This document shows, piece after piece, positions 26,059 to 34,828 of a DNA stretch of 64,000 nt. How positions within the stretch are numbered: position 1 is the stretch's first letter; each line of letters starts with the position of its first letter. The notes under the pieces are model-generated. The model had not been told where the DNA came from. It searched no databases and worked only from the letters and a program-made list of their open reading frames with translations. A program made the position numbers and the translations under genes. The stretch comes from CAWCLK01 sp963796225 (lineage in GTDB: Bacteria; Actinomycetota; Nitriliruptoria; Nitriliruptorales; Nitriliruptoraceae), in assembly GCA_963796225.1 (NCBI GenBank), contig CAWCLK010000020.1:1-64000 (forward strand), read 5' to 3'.

Positions 26059-27250
26059 GTCGGCGTGCCCTTCGCGGCCGGCTGCCAGGTCGAGTGCCCG
26101 GACGAGGTCGGCCCACAGGTCCTCGGGGTCCTCGAGCCCGATCGACAGGCGCACCAGCCCCTCGGTGATCCCGCTGCGGTCGCGCGCGTCGGCGTCCACG
26201 ATCCGGTGGGTGAGCCCGGCGGGGTGTTCGACGAGGCTGTCGGTGGTCCCCAGGCTGACCGCGGGGACGAACAGCTCGAGGTGGCGCATGACCGTCGCGG
26301 CGGCGGCGTGGCCGCCCGCGAGCTCGACGGCGATCATCGCCCCGGGGCCGCGCAGCTGGCGGCCGAGCAGCCCGTGGGGGTCGCCATCGGGCCGCCCGGG
26401 GTAGCCGACGTGGGTCACGGCCGGGTGCGCGGCGAGGCGGTCGGCGAGGACCTGCGCGGTGGCCTGCGCACGCTCGACCCGCAGGGGCAGCGTCGGCAGG
26501 GAGCGGTGCAGCAACCACGCGGCGTGGGGGTCGAGCACCGCCCCGGTGGCGATGCGGACCTGCCGCAGGGCGTGCGCGTGGGCTTCGTCGGTGGCCACGA
26601 TGCCCGCGGTGACGTCACCGTGGCCACCGAGGTACTTGGTGGCGCTGTGGACCGCCCAGGTCGCGCCGTGGTCGAGGGGGTTCTGCAGGATGGGCGTGGC
26701 GAAGGTGTTGTCCACGGCCACGGGGACGTCGCCGGCCTGTGCGACCACGGCGGCGATGTCGACCATGGTCAGCACCGGGTTGGCCGGCGTCTCCAGCAGC
26801 ACCAGTCGGGTGTCGCCGACCAACGCGTCCGCGACCTCGTCCGCCGCGGCCCACGTGACCTTGCACCCGAGCAGCTCCGAGGCCAGCAGGTGGTCGGTCC
26901 CGCCGTACAGCGGGCGCACCGCCACGACGTGGTGCCCGGCGGCGCCCGACGCCAGCAGCGTCGCCGTGATCGCCGCCATGCCCGACGCGAAGGCGATGCC
27001 GGCCTCGGCGTGCTCGAGGTCGGCCACGGCCTGCTCCCACCGGGCGACGGTCGGGTTGTGCAGGCGGCTGTAGATCGGACGAGCCGTCGGGCCGGCCACC
27101 CGCCGCCAGGGCGTCGACCGCGGCCACACCCGCGTCGAGGTCGTGGACCGGGTAGGTGCTGGACCGGTCCAGCGGCGGGGCGTGGACGCCCAGGGCGGCG
27201 AAGTCGTCACGGCCCGCGTGGACGGCCGTCGTGTGCAGCGTGGTGGACAT
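26056..27250 (-). pseudogene. Cys/Met-metabolism PLP enzyme (cystathionine gamma-synthase/lyase type), one frameshift
   Basis: About 398 residues if joined. N-terminal part MSTTLHTTAVHAGRDDFAAL starts at the ATG 27250; near 27,090 the frame changes by one and resumes at RPIYSRLHNPTVARWEQA, reading to the stop at 26056. The PLP lysine motif SATKYLGGHGD, FASGMAAITATLLA and a PLYGGTDHLL loop mark the Cys/Met metabolism family. Cystathionine gamma-synthase, gamma-lyase and methionine gamma-lyase cannot be separated by eye. The divergent Lrp-type regulator 76 nt away probably controls it. No SAM riboswitch is visible in the short leader. Confidence 0.8.
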
Positions 27251-27326
27251 GGTCGTGGCTCCCGTCGACACTCCCATTGTCCGTCCCGAGCGTGTTCGGC
27301 GCCATCGAAGAATGTCGGGAGTTCCC

Positions 27327-27812
27327 ATGTCAGATCGCCCACTCGACCGAATCGACATCGAGATACTGAGGTACTTGCAGGAGAATGCTCGGATCAGCAA
27401 CAAGGAGCTGGCGACCCGCGTCCACCTCGCCCCGTCGACCTGCCTCGAGCGCGTCCGTGCCCTGCACGAGCGCGGGGCCTTCCGGGGGTTCCACGCCGAC
27501 GTCGAGCCCGAGCTGGTGGGCATCGGGCTCCACGCGATCACCCAGATCCGGCTGGCCCACCACACCCGCGACGCGGTGCACGCGTTCGTCGACTACTGCG
27601 CCAGCCTGCCGGAGGTCACGCGCGTGCTGCACGTCTCGGGCGCCAACGACTTCCTGGTGGACCTCGCCGTGCGCGACGCCGACCACCTGCGGGACTTCCT
27701 CATGGACGCCTTCACGACCTGGCCCGAGGTGGCCCACCTGGAGACGTCACTGGTCTTCGACGCCCGGGTTCGCCACGTCGCCCCGACCTACCTCGACGTG
27801 CCGGACCGCTGA
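27327..27812 (+). CDS. Lrp/AsnC family transcriptional regulator
   Basis: 161 aa. The N-terminal winged helix has LDRIDIEILRYLQENARISN and LATRVHLAPSTCLERVRAL, the standard AsnC helix-turn-helix, followed by a RAM ligand-binding domain ending in the VTRVLHVSGANDFLVDLAV region. The ATG at 27327 with GGGAG 5 nt upstream is the best start; an in-frame ATG at 27312 is possible. It is divergent from the sulfur-amino-acid PLP enzyme, so it likely senses an amino acid such as Met or Cys and controls that gene. The first codons are less GC-rich than the neighbourhood and include an ATA codon. It ends 7 nt from the convergent recG stop. Confidence 0.93.
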   Translation: MSDRPLDRIDIEILRYLQENARISNKELATRVHLAPSTCLERVRALHERGAFRGFHADVEPELVGIGLHAITQIRLAHHTRDAVHAFVDYCASLPEVTRVLHVSGANDFLVDLAVRDADHLRDFLMDAFTTWPEVAHLETSLVFDARVRHVAPTYLDVPDR

Positions 27813-27819
27813 CGCCGAG

Positions 27820-29985
27820 TCAGCCGGTGTGGAGGGCGGCGAAGTCGTCGAGCCCGCCGCGGTAGCGACGCAGGACCTCGGCGCGCAGCCGTGGGTGGTC
27901 CTGCAGGTCGGGGTCGGCGCCGATGACCTCGCGTGCCAGGGCGCGGGTGGCCTCGATGAGGTCGCGGTCGTGGAGCAGCCGGGCGAGCTTGAGGTCGGGC
28001 ATGCCCGACTGGCGTTCCCCGAAGAGCTGGCCCTCGCCCCGGATGGCGAGGTCGCGTTCGGCCAGCACGAAGCCGTCGGTCGTGGCGGCGACGGCCTCGA
28101 GCCGGTCGGCACCGTCATCGGTCCCCGCGTCGGCGAACAGCACGCAGTAGGACTTGCCACCGCCCCGCCCCACGCGCCCGCGCAGCTGGTGCAGCTGCGA
28201 GATGCCGAACCGCTCGGCGTTCTCGATGACCATCACGGTGGCGGTCGGGACGTCGACCCCGACCTCGATCACGGTGGTGGAGACCAGGACCTGGGCCTCG
28301 CCGGTCCGGAAACGGCGCATCGCCGCGTCCTTGGCGTCGGAGGTCATGCGTCCGTGCACCAGCTCGACGGTCAGGTCGGGGAAGACCTCCCCGTCGAGCC
28401 GCCGGTGCTCCTCGACCGCCGAGCGCGCGGGGATGGCGTCGGACTCCTCCACCAGCGGGCACACCCAGTAGGTCTGCAGCCCGTCGGCGGCCTGGTCGCG
28501 CACGAACTGCTCGAGCTTCGGGCGTCGCACGCCGTCCGCCTCGGGACCGATCAGCTGGGTCACGATCGGCTGGCGCCCCGGCGGCAGCTCGTCGAGGACG
28601 GTCACCTCCAGGTCGCCGTAGGCGGTCAGGGCGAGCGAGCGCGGGATCGGCGTCGCGGTCATCACCAGCACGTCGGGCATCGCCTCGCGCCCCGCCGCCG
28701 TCGGGGCCGCCTTCTCCTTGAGCGCCACCCGCTGGGACACCCCGAAGCGGTGCTGCTCGTCGATGACCACCACGCCGAGGTCGTCGAAGCGCACGACGTC
28801 CTCGAGCAGCGCGTGGGTGCCGACCAGCACGTCGACCTGGCCGGTCAGCAGCTCGCCGAGGATGCGCCGGCGCTCCGTCTGGGTCGTCGACCCGGTGAGC
28901 AGCTCGACCCGCACCCCGTCCAGGACGTTGACCCCGAGCGGGGCGAGCTGGTCCAGCAACGTGCGGTGGTGCTGCTCGGCCAGGACCTCGGTGGGCACCA
29001 TCAGCGCGGCCTGCCGCCCCGCGTCCACCGCGCACAGCATGGCCCACACCGCCACCAGCGTCTTGCCGGCGCCCACGTCGCCCTGCAGCAGCCGGTGCAT
29101 GGGTCGGTCGGCGCCCAGGTCCGCGCCGATCTCGGTGAAGGCGCGCTGCTGGGCGCCGGTCGGCGCGAAGGGCAGTCCCGCGAGGTAGCGGGCGGCCAGC
29201 CCGTCGTCGCGGGGCGCGTTGTCCATGCCGGCCAGCTCGGACTCGAGCCGGGTACGTCGCCACTGCAGGCCGAGCTGCAGCGTGAACAGCTCGTCGAAGG
29301 CCAGTCGCTTGCGGGCGGCGTCGAAGGTCGGTCGGTCCTCGGGCAGGTGGATCGCCCGCGTGGCGGTGTCGAGGTCGAGCAGGTCGTGCCGGTCGAGCAC
29401 GTCCTCGTCGAGGTAGTCGGCGAACGCCGGGAGGTCGTCGAGCGCGGCCTCCACCCACTGCGCGAGCTTCCACGTCGGCAGCGCGGCAGTCGCCGGGTAG
29501 ACCGGCAGGAGCTGGCGGTGCTCGAGGTGTTCCGCGCCCCGCACCGCCTGCACGCCCCGTCCGAGCTTGGTGACCTCGGGCGAGCTGAACTTCAGCTGGC
29601 CGCGGTACCGCTTCACCTCGCCCGAGAAGGCGACGACGGTCCCGGTCGGCAGCGCCTTCTGTCGCCAGGTCTGGTTGAAGAACGTGGCCTGGAAGGTCCC
29701 GCCCCGCTCGGTGCGCACCGTGGCCTCGGTGATCTGCAGCCTGCGCTTCCCCCGTCGCGGTGGGGAGAACGTGCTCCAGGAGGTGATCGTGCCCACCAGC
29801 GTGGCGGGTTCGCCGACCACGACGCCGTCGAGGTCCATCAGCTCGCCGAGGTCCTGGTGGCGCCGCGGGTAGTGCTCGACGAGGTCGCGGACCGTGGTGA
29901 TCTCGAGCTCGCTGCGCAGCGTCCGTGCGCCCGTGGCACCGACGCCGTCGACGGCGTCCACCGGGTCGTCGAGGGACAGGCCCAT
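27820..29985 (-). CDS. recG: ATP-dependent DNA helicase RecG
   Basis: 721-aa branch-migration helicase for Holliday junctions and stalled forks. N-terminal wedge/OB domain (residues 1-270) that begins with DPVDAVDGVGATGARTL, Walker A LQGDVGAGKTLVA, DEQH box VVIDEQHRFGV, TATPIPRSLAL, and C-terminal QLRGRVGRGGGKSYC followed by the RecG-specific FGERQSGMPDLK region. The ATG at 29985 is 2 nt after the stop of the DAK2 gene, so they are coupled, as in the widespread yloV-recG pair. Confidence 0.97.
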   Translation of the reverse strand: MGLSLDDPVDAVDGVGATGARTLRSELEITTVRDLVEHYPRRHQDLGELMDLDGVVVGEPATLVGTITSWSTFSPPRRGKRRLQITEATVRTERGGTFQATFFNQTWRQKALPTGTVVAFSGEVKRYRGQLKFSSPEVTKLGRGVQAVRGAEHLEHRQLLPVYPATAALPTWKLAQWVEAALDDLPAFADYLDEDVLDRHDLLDLDTATRAIHLPEDRPTFDAARKRLAFDELFTLQLGLQWRRTRLESELAGMDNAPRDDGLAARYLAGLPFAPTGAQQRAFTEIGADLGADRPMHRLLQGDVGAGKTLVAVWAMLCAVDAGRQAALMVPTEVLAEQHHRTLLDQLAPLGVNVLDGVRVELLTGSTTQTERRRILGELLTGQVDVLVGTHALLEDVVRFDDLGVVVIDEQHRFGVSQRVALKEKAAPTAAGREAMPDVLVMTATPIPRSLALTAYGDLEVTVLDELPPGRQPIVTQLIGPEADGVRRPKLEQFVRDQAADGLQTYWVCPLVEESDAIPARSAVEEHRRLDGEVFPDLTVELVHGRMTSDAKDAAMRRFRTGEAQVLVSTTVIEVGVDVPTATVMVIENAERFGISQLHQLRGRVGRGGGKSYCVLFADAGTDDGADRLEAVAATTDGFVLAERDLAIRGEGQLFGERQSGMPDLKLARLLHDRDLIEATRALAREVIGADPDLQDHPRLRAEVLRRYRGGLDDFAALHTG

Positions 29986-29987
29986 GC

Positions 29988-31716
29988 TCACTCGGCCCCG
30001 ACGATCCAGCGGGCGGGGCGCTGCCCGCCCTCGACCACCTCGACGTCCACGGCGGGATGGCGGCGGTCGAGCTCGTCCAGCACACGGTGCCGGTCGTGCA
30101 GGTCGACCCCCGCCCCGGGCACCAGCGTCACGAGCTCGGTCTCGGGGGTGACCACGCCCTCGACCACACCGGCGAGGGCCTCCTCGGCGTCCTCGCAGAC
30201 CGTCACCACCGCCCCGTCGACCAGCCCCAGCCACTGGCCCTGCCGGACGGGGCCGTGGGGCGTCGTGGCGTCGCGCACCGCGGCGACCACCTCGCCGGCA
30301 CGCACCGCACCGGCCGTGGTGGCCAGGTCCTCGACGTCGAGGTGGTCGGTGGACGCGATCGCCAGCACGGCCAGCACGGCGGGCACCGAGGCGGCCTCGT
30401 CGACGACGTGCAGGGCACGACCGCCCTCGGCGACCGAGACGGCGCTGGCCTGGTGCATGGTCGGGACGACGTTGGGGTGCCCGGGCAGCAGCACGACCTC
30501 GTCGGCCTGCACCTCGCCGACGGCGTTGAGCACCGTGGCCACGGTCGGCAGTGCCCCCGAGGTGCCGTCGACCGCGACGGCACCGAGCCCCCGGGCGAGC
30601 TGCACCAGCCCGGTCCCCGGCAGCACCGTGAGGTAGCCCACCGTGCGACGGCCACCTCCGGAGGGCGACGTGTCGGCCCCGTGGCGGGTCGTCCCGGTCG
30701 TCGTCCGAGTCCGCGTCACGGTCGGCGAAGGCGGTGACGTGGACCCGGGCGGGCTGCCCGTGGGCGCTGCCGGCACCGATGGCGGCGTCGACCTCGTTGG
30801 TGTGGACGTGCACGTTCAACAACCCGCCGCACGCGACGACCACGACCGAGTCGCCGAGCTCCTCCAGCGCCTCGCGCAGCCGGGGCGCCACCTCGTCGGG
30901 GGCCTCGAGCAGGTACTGCACCTCGTAGGCGTAGGCCAGGCTGCCGGACTCGCGGCTGACCACCTCGCCGAGGGTGCGGCGCACCGGCGGGGGCGGCACG
31001 GCCTCGAAGCTGCGGCCCTCGACGTGGGCGAGGATGCCGTCGAGGACGACCTCGAAGCCCCGTGCCCCCGCGTCGACGACCCCGGCGTGGCGGTTCTGCT
31101 CGAGGACGTCGCGGCTGGCGGCGACGGCCTCGCCGACCGCCTCGACCAGCAGGGCCACGGCCTCCTCGAGGTCCACGTCGGCGGGCAGGTCGGCGGCCGC
31201 CCCCGCCGCCGCGTCCATGGCCGACAGGATCGTCCCGGGCATCGGTTCGGCGACCGCCTCGTAGGCCAGGTCCCGTGCGCGCCCCAGCACCTCCTCCAGG
31301 CCGTCCACGCCCAGCGGCCGCTCGGCCAGGTGCTCGACCAGCGCCCGGACGAGCTGCGACAGGATGACCCCGGAGTTGCCCGCTGCCCCGCGCAGCGCAC
31401 CGCGCGACGCGGCGCGGGCCACGTCGGTGTCGTCGGCGTGGCTGTCGAGCCGGTCGACCGCCTCCATCGCCGCATGCACCGTGGCGTGCAGGTTGGTCCC
31501 GGTGTCGCCGTCCGGCACGGGGAAGACGTTGAGGTCGTCGATCTCCTGGCGCGCGACGGCCAGCGCCGCCAGGACGGTCCGCAGCAGGCCGGGCACGTCG
31601 GCGGCCACGAGGTCGCGTCGCGGTGCCGTCACCTGCCGCTGCCTCCCGGGCCGTTCGGACCCCGGCGTCGCCGGGTGGAGGTCGAGACTATCGACGGGGG
31701 TCCGGGCGTCGACCAT
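29988..31716 (-). pseudogene. DAK2-domain protein (FakA/YloV-like), one frameshift
   Basis: Homologue of the fatty acid kinase subunit FakA, which phosphorylates fatty acids held by FakB/DegV proteins. N-terminal DAK2 domain with DDLNVFPVPDGDTGTNLHAT and ALRGAAGNSGVILSQ, a DUF1949-like middle, and a C-terminal DegV-related part with GRRTVGYLTVLPGTG. The frame shifts by one near 30,680, after TAFADRDADSDDDRDD, and the second frame reads to the stop at 29988. The start ATG at 31716 has a TAGGAG ribosome site 9 nt upstream. The repaired length of about 575 aa is normal. It lies directly before recG, as usual. Confidence 0.8.
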
Positions 31717-31728
31717 GCTGCGTACTCC

Positions 31729-31734
31729 TAGGCT
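31729..31734 (+). promoter_or_regulatory. Candidate -10 hexamer TAGGCT for corA
   Basis: TAGGCT, 30 nt before the GTG at 31765, in the 48-nt divergent gap between the DAK2 gene and corA. Confidence 0.4.
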
Positions 31735-31764
31735 CTCCCCGGCACTTGCGTCGAAGGGTCGACC

Positions 31765-32884
31765 GTGCTCACGATCCGTCACGTCGACGGCGCCCACCGT
31801 CCGTCGGCTCTCGCTCGACGACCTGCCCACCGAGCCCCTGGAGCGGGGCTACCTGTGGGTCGACCTGGCGGACCCCGGAGCCCGGCGAGGACGCCGATCC
31901 TCGAGCAACTGCACGTGCATCCCCTTGCCGATCGAGGACATGCGCGAGGACCGCCACCTGCCCAAGCTGGAGGTCTACGGCGAGGAGCTGTCGCTGACCG
32001 TGCACGGCCTGTGGGTCGACCACGTCGCGGAGGAGGTCGACACCACCGAGCTCGACATCTCGATGCGCACCGACGTGCTCGTGACCTACCACCGCGAGCC
32101 GATGCACTCGGTCGAGGCGGTGGGACGCCGGCTCGACGAGGCCGGCGGGGCCACGGTCGAGCGCCCCGTCCTGCTCGTGCACCGCATCCTCGACACGATG
32201 AATGACGTGATGGTGCCCTTCGTGGACCACCTCGAACGCCGGCTCGACGTCATCGAGGAGGACCTGCTGGCGACCCCGACGGACGCCACGCGCCAGGACC
32301 TGTACCGGCTGCAGCGCGACGTCATCCAGCTGCGTCGTGCCGTGGTCCCGCAGGCCGAGGTGATCCGCCGCCTCGGACGGGAGAGCGTCGGCCTGATCGA
32401 GGAGGCCGACCAGGCGCTGTTCCGGGACGTCTACGACCACCTCTACCGCATGGCCGAGCTGTCCGACTCGTACCGCCAGCTGCTCGACTCGGCCATGGAC
32501 TCCTACCGCAGCTCGCAGGACGACGAGCTCAACGACATGCTGCGGATCCTCACGATCCTGTCGGCACTGATCCTGCCGGTGACCATGATGGCCGGGATCT
32601 ACGGCATGAACTTCCAGTACATGCCCGAGCTGTCGTGGCGGCCCGCCTACTTCGTGATGCTGGGCGGGTCGGTGCTGATCGTGGTCGCGATGGCCGCCTG
32701 GTTCCGTCACCGTGGGTGGATCGGCCGTGCCGCCGAACGTGAGGCCCAGCGTCGCCGCAGCGCCCTCGGGACCGTGCTCGAGGTGCCGGTGCTCGGCTCG
32801 GTGCTGAAGATCCCCGTCTCGGGCGCGAAGGCCGGGGCGCGGGTCGTGGCGCGCACGGGCCAACGCGTCGTCCACCGCCGCTAG
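31765..32884 (+). pseudogene. corA: CorA-type magnesium/cobalt transporter with N-terminal frameshifts
   Basis: Ion channel of the CorA family. The signature GIYGMNFQYMPEL (GMN) sits between two C-terminal membrane helices, preceded by the long helical funnel with DVIEEDLLATPTDATRQDL. From about 31,930 on the frame is intact. Before that the protein is spread over several frames: VLTIRHVDG from 31765, then RRLSLDDLPTEPLERGYLWV, then EPGEDADP, then ILEQLHVHPLA, then IEDMREDRHLPKLE, giving frame changes near 31,790, 31,880, 31,905 and 31,930. A basic C-terminal extension of about 50 residues follows the last helix and is unusual for CorA. Decay or assembly indels are both possible. Confidence 0.8.
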
Positions 32885-32904
32885 CCACCCGCACCGCCCG
32901 CTGG

Positions 32905-32910
32905 TACCCT
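32905..32910 (+). promoter_or_regulatory. Candidate -10 hexamer TACCCT for rpmB
   Basis: TACCCT about 150 nt before the rpmB ATG. If used, the rpmB leader would contain the hairpin at 32921-32944. Confidence 0.3.
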
Positions 32911-32920
32911 GCCGCGGACT

Positions 32921-32944
32921 CGCGCCGCGACCCCTCGCGGCGCG
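32921..32944 (+). terminator. 10-bp hairpin after corA / in rpmB leader
   Basis: 32921-32930 and 32935-32944 are perfect reverse complements with a 4-nt CCCC loop, 37 nt after the corA stop. It may end corA transcription, or it may be a leader structure of rpmB. Confidence 0.55.
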
Positions 32945-33059
32945 TTCTGGTGCCGCCCCTCGCGCCCCACTTCGCGCGGCCCGCCGCGGCCGACCGGCAC
33001 CGACCTCGTCCTCCACGCACCCACCTCTCCCCCCACCTCACCCAGGAAAGGGATCCCCG

Positions 33060-33263
33060 ATGGCTTCGCACTGCGAGATCTGTGGCAAGGGCCCCTGGTT
33101 CGGCAAGCAGGTCAGCCACTCGCACCGGCGCTCCAGCCGTCGGTGGAACCCCAACATCCAGCGCCTCAAGGTGCTGAAGGACGGCCGCACGCAGCGCGTC
33201 GACGTCTGCACGTCCTGCATCAAGGCCGGGAAGGTCCAGCGCCCGCCGGTCTCGTCGCGCTGA
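33060..33263 (+). CDS. rpmB: 50S ribosomal protein L28
   Basis: 67 aa: HCEICGKGPWFGKQVSHSHR at the N-terminus and CTSCIKAGKVQRPP near the end, the two CxxC pairs of the zinc-binding (C+) form of bL28. A strong AGGAAAGGG ribosome site precedes the ATG. It lies upstream of the DAK2-recG pair in many actinobacteria; here it is on the opposite strand with corA in between. A terminator hairpin follows. Confidence 0.96.
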   Translation: MASHCEICGKGPWFGKQVSHSHRRSSRRWNPNIQRLKVLKDGRTQRVDVCTSCIKAGKVQRPPVSSR

Positions 33264-33282
33264 CCCACCCCACCTCGAACGC

Positions 33283-33309
33283 GAGCCGGGTCCCCGCGGG
33301 GCCCGGCTC
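33283..33309 (+). terminator. Hairpin after rpmB
   Basis: 33283-33290 pairs perfectly with 33302-33309, and extra G-C pairs extend the stem inwards. It starts 20 nt after the rpmB stop. Confidence 0.7.
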
Positions 33310-33355
33310 TCGTCGTGCGTCGAGCAACTCCGCCGCGCCGCGCCGCCGCGGGGCC

Positions 33356-33361
33356 TAGCCT
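33356..33361 (+). promoter_or_regulatory. Candidate -10 hexamer TAGCCT for RAM gene
   Basis: TAGCCT, 37 nt before the GTG start of the Lrp RAM-domain gene. Confidence 0.4.
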
Positions 33362-33398
33362 TCCCCTCCTCACCACCACCGAGCACCGGGAGCCCGCC

Positions 33399-33632
33399 GT
33401 GGTCGAGGCCTACATCCTGATCCAGACCGATGTCGGCCGCGCCGCCGACGTGGCCACGGCCGCCGCCGGCATCGAGGGCGTGATCGCCGCCGACGACGTC
33501 ACGGGGCCCTACGACGTGATCGTGCGCGTGCAGGCCGAGCACGTCGACGCGCTGGGTCGCATGGTCGTGGCCGAGCTGCAGACCATCCCCGGGATCACCC
33601 GGACGCTGACCTGCCCGGTCGTGCGGCTGTAG
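33399..33632 (+). CDS. Stand-alone Lrp/AsnC ligand-binding (RAM) domain protein
   Basis: 77 aa. It begins MVEAYILIQTDVGRAADVA and contains DVTGPYDVIVRVQAE and IPGITRTLTCPVV, the full RAM/SAM ligand-binding domain of Lrp regulators without a helix-turn-helix. Such stand-alone RAM proteins sit near ddl, thiL and rpmB in actinobacteria; they may bind an amino acid and modify a partner regulator. GTG start at 33399 with GGGAG upstream. It converges with ddl, 6 nt apart. Confidence 0.9.
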   Translation: MVEAYILIQTDVGRAADVATAAAGIEGVIAADDVTGPYDVIVRVQAEHVDALGRMVVAELQTIPGITRTLTCPVVRL

Positions 33633-33638
33633 GACCGG

Positions 33639-34739
33639 TCACGAGACCAGGGCACGCTCCGCGTCCGCCGCGCTCCTGGCCAGGTCCAGCAGGCGGGCGA
33701 CCAGGTCCGAGTAGGGCACGTCCTGGGCGTCCCACAGGCGCGGGAACATCGAGTTCGGCGTGAACCCCGGGATCGTGTTGATCTCGTTGAGGAACAGCTC
33801 GCCGTGGGCGTCGAGGAAGAAGTCGATGCGGGCCATCCCGCGCGCCCCGATCGCCCGGTAGGCGTCCCGCGCGATGACGTCGATCCGCTGGGCCACCTCC
33901 GCGGGCACGTCGGCGGGGACCCGCAGCTCGGACTCGTCGAGGTACTTGGACTCGAAGTCGTAGAACTCGTGGGACGGGGCGATCTCGCCCGGCGGGGTGA
34001 CGTGGACCTCGTCGTTGCCGAGGATGCCGACCTCGAGCTCGCGCGGACGGTCCAGGCCCTGCTCCACGATGACGACCTGGTCGTAGCGGAAGGCCTCCTC
34101 GAGACCGGCGACGAGCTGCTCGCGGCCATGCGCCATCGTGATGCCGATCGAGGACCCCTGCCGGGCCGGCTTGGTGAACACCGGGTAGGACAGTGCGGAC
34201 TCGATGTCGTCGAGCGTCGCCGGACGGTCCTCGTCCCACCGCGGGCGGCGCACCGGCAGGTACGGCACCTGCGGCAGGTCGCGCGCCTTGAAGGCCTGCT
34301 TCATCGCACGCTTGTCGATCCCGAGCGACGAGGCCGTCACGTCGGCCCCCACGTACGGGACCCCCACCGTCGCCAGGTAGCCCTGCACCGTGCCGTCCTC
34401 GCCGTAGGGGCCGTGCAGCACCGGGAAGGCCACGTCGATCGAGCCGAGGTTCGTGGCCGAGTCGTCGTCCTCGAACCGCACCAGCGACGGCCCCTTGCGC
34501 GTCCGCACGAGCGCGACGGTCGGACCGTCCTCGTCGGACACCTCGGGCAGCGCCTGGCCGGGCGCCGCCTCGATGGTGCCGTCGGTCAGCACCCAGCGCC
34601 CGTCGCGCGTGATGCCGACCGGCACCACCTCGTAGCGATCCCGGTCGATGACCTCGAGCACCGAGCGGGCCGACAGGCACGACACCTGGTGCTCGCTGGA
34701 CCGGCCGCCGTACAGGATCAGGACACGCGACGTGGACAT
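33639..34739 (-). CDS. ddl: D-alanine--D-alanine ligase
   Basis: 366-aa ATP-grasp enzyme that makes the D-Ala-D-Ala end of the peptidoglycan stem peptide. N-terminal LILYGGRSSEHQVSCLSA, substrate loop VLHGPYGEDGTVQGYL, GSSIGITM, PRELEVGILGN and the C-terminal LNEINTIPGFTPNSMFPRL with the Mg-binding Asn/Glu and Ser. The length is normal. It is next to gpsA in most actinobacteria; here a diguanylate cyclase and an SDR gene lie between. A TACGCT hexamer lies 27 nt upstream. Confidence 0.96.
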   Translation of the reverse strand: MSTSRVLILYGGRSSEHQVSCLSARSVLEVIDRDRYEVVPVGITRDGRWVLTDGTIEAAPGQALPEVSDEDGPTVALVRTRKGPSLVRFEDDDSATNLGSIDVAFPVLHGPYGEDGTVQGYLATVGVPYVGADVTASSLGIDKRAMKQAFKARDLPQVPYLPVRRPRWDEDRPATLDDIESALSYPVFTKPARQGSSIGITMAHGREQLVAGLEEAFRYDQVVIVEQGLDRPRELEVGILGNDEVHVTPPGEIAPSHEFYDFESKYLDESELRVPADVPAEVAQRIDVIARDAYRAIGARGMARIDFFLDAHGELFLNEINTIPGFTPNSMFPRLWDAQDVPYSDLVARLLDLARSAADAERALVS

Positions 34740-34766
34740 GGGGGGCCTTCGGGACGACTCCGGCCG

Positions 34767-34772
34767 AGCGTA
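34767..34772 (-). promoter_or_regulatory. Candidate -10 hexamer TACGCT for ddl
   Basis: TACGCT on the minus strand, 27 nt before the ddl start. Confidence 0.4.
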
Positions 34773-34782
34773 GGTCCCTCGC

Positions 34783-34788
34783 TAGCCT
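34783..34788 (+). promoter_or_regulatory. Candidate -10 hexamer TAGCCT for SDR gene
   Basis: TAGCCT, 40 nt before the GTG start of the SDR gene and only 10 nt from the divergent ddl hexamer. Confidence 0.4.
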
Positions 34789-34828
34789 GCCGACGCCCGC
34801 CACCGCCGCCAGACGAACAGGAGCCAGC

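Noticed and set aside
26056..27326. Possible SAM riboswitch before the sulfur-amino-acid PLP enzyme
   Set aside because: Only 76 nt separate the divergent starts and no SAM-box helices can be formed; the Lrp regulator is a better candidate for control.
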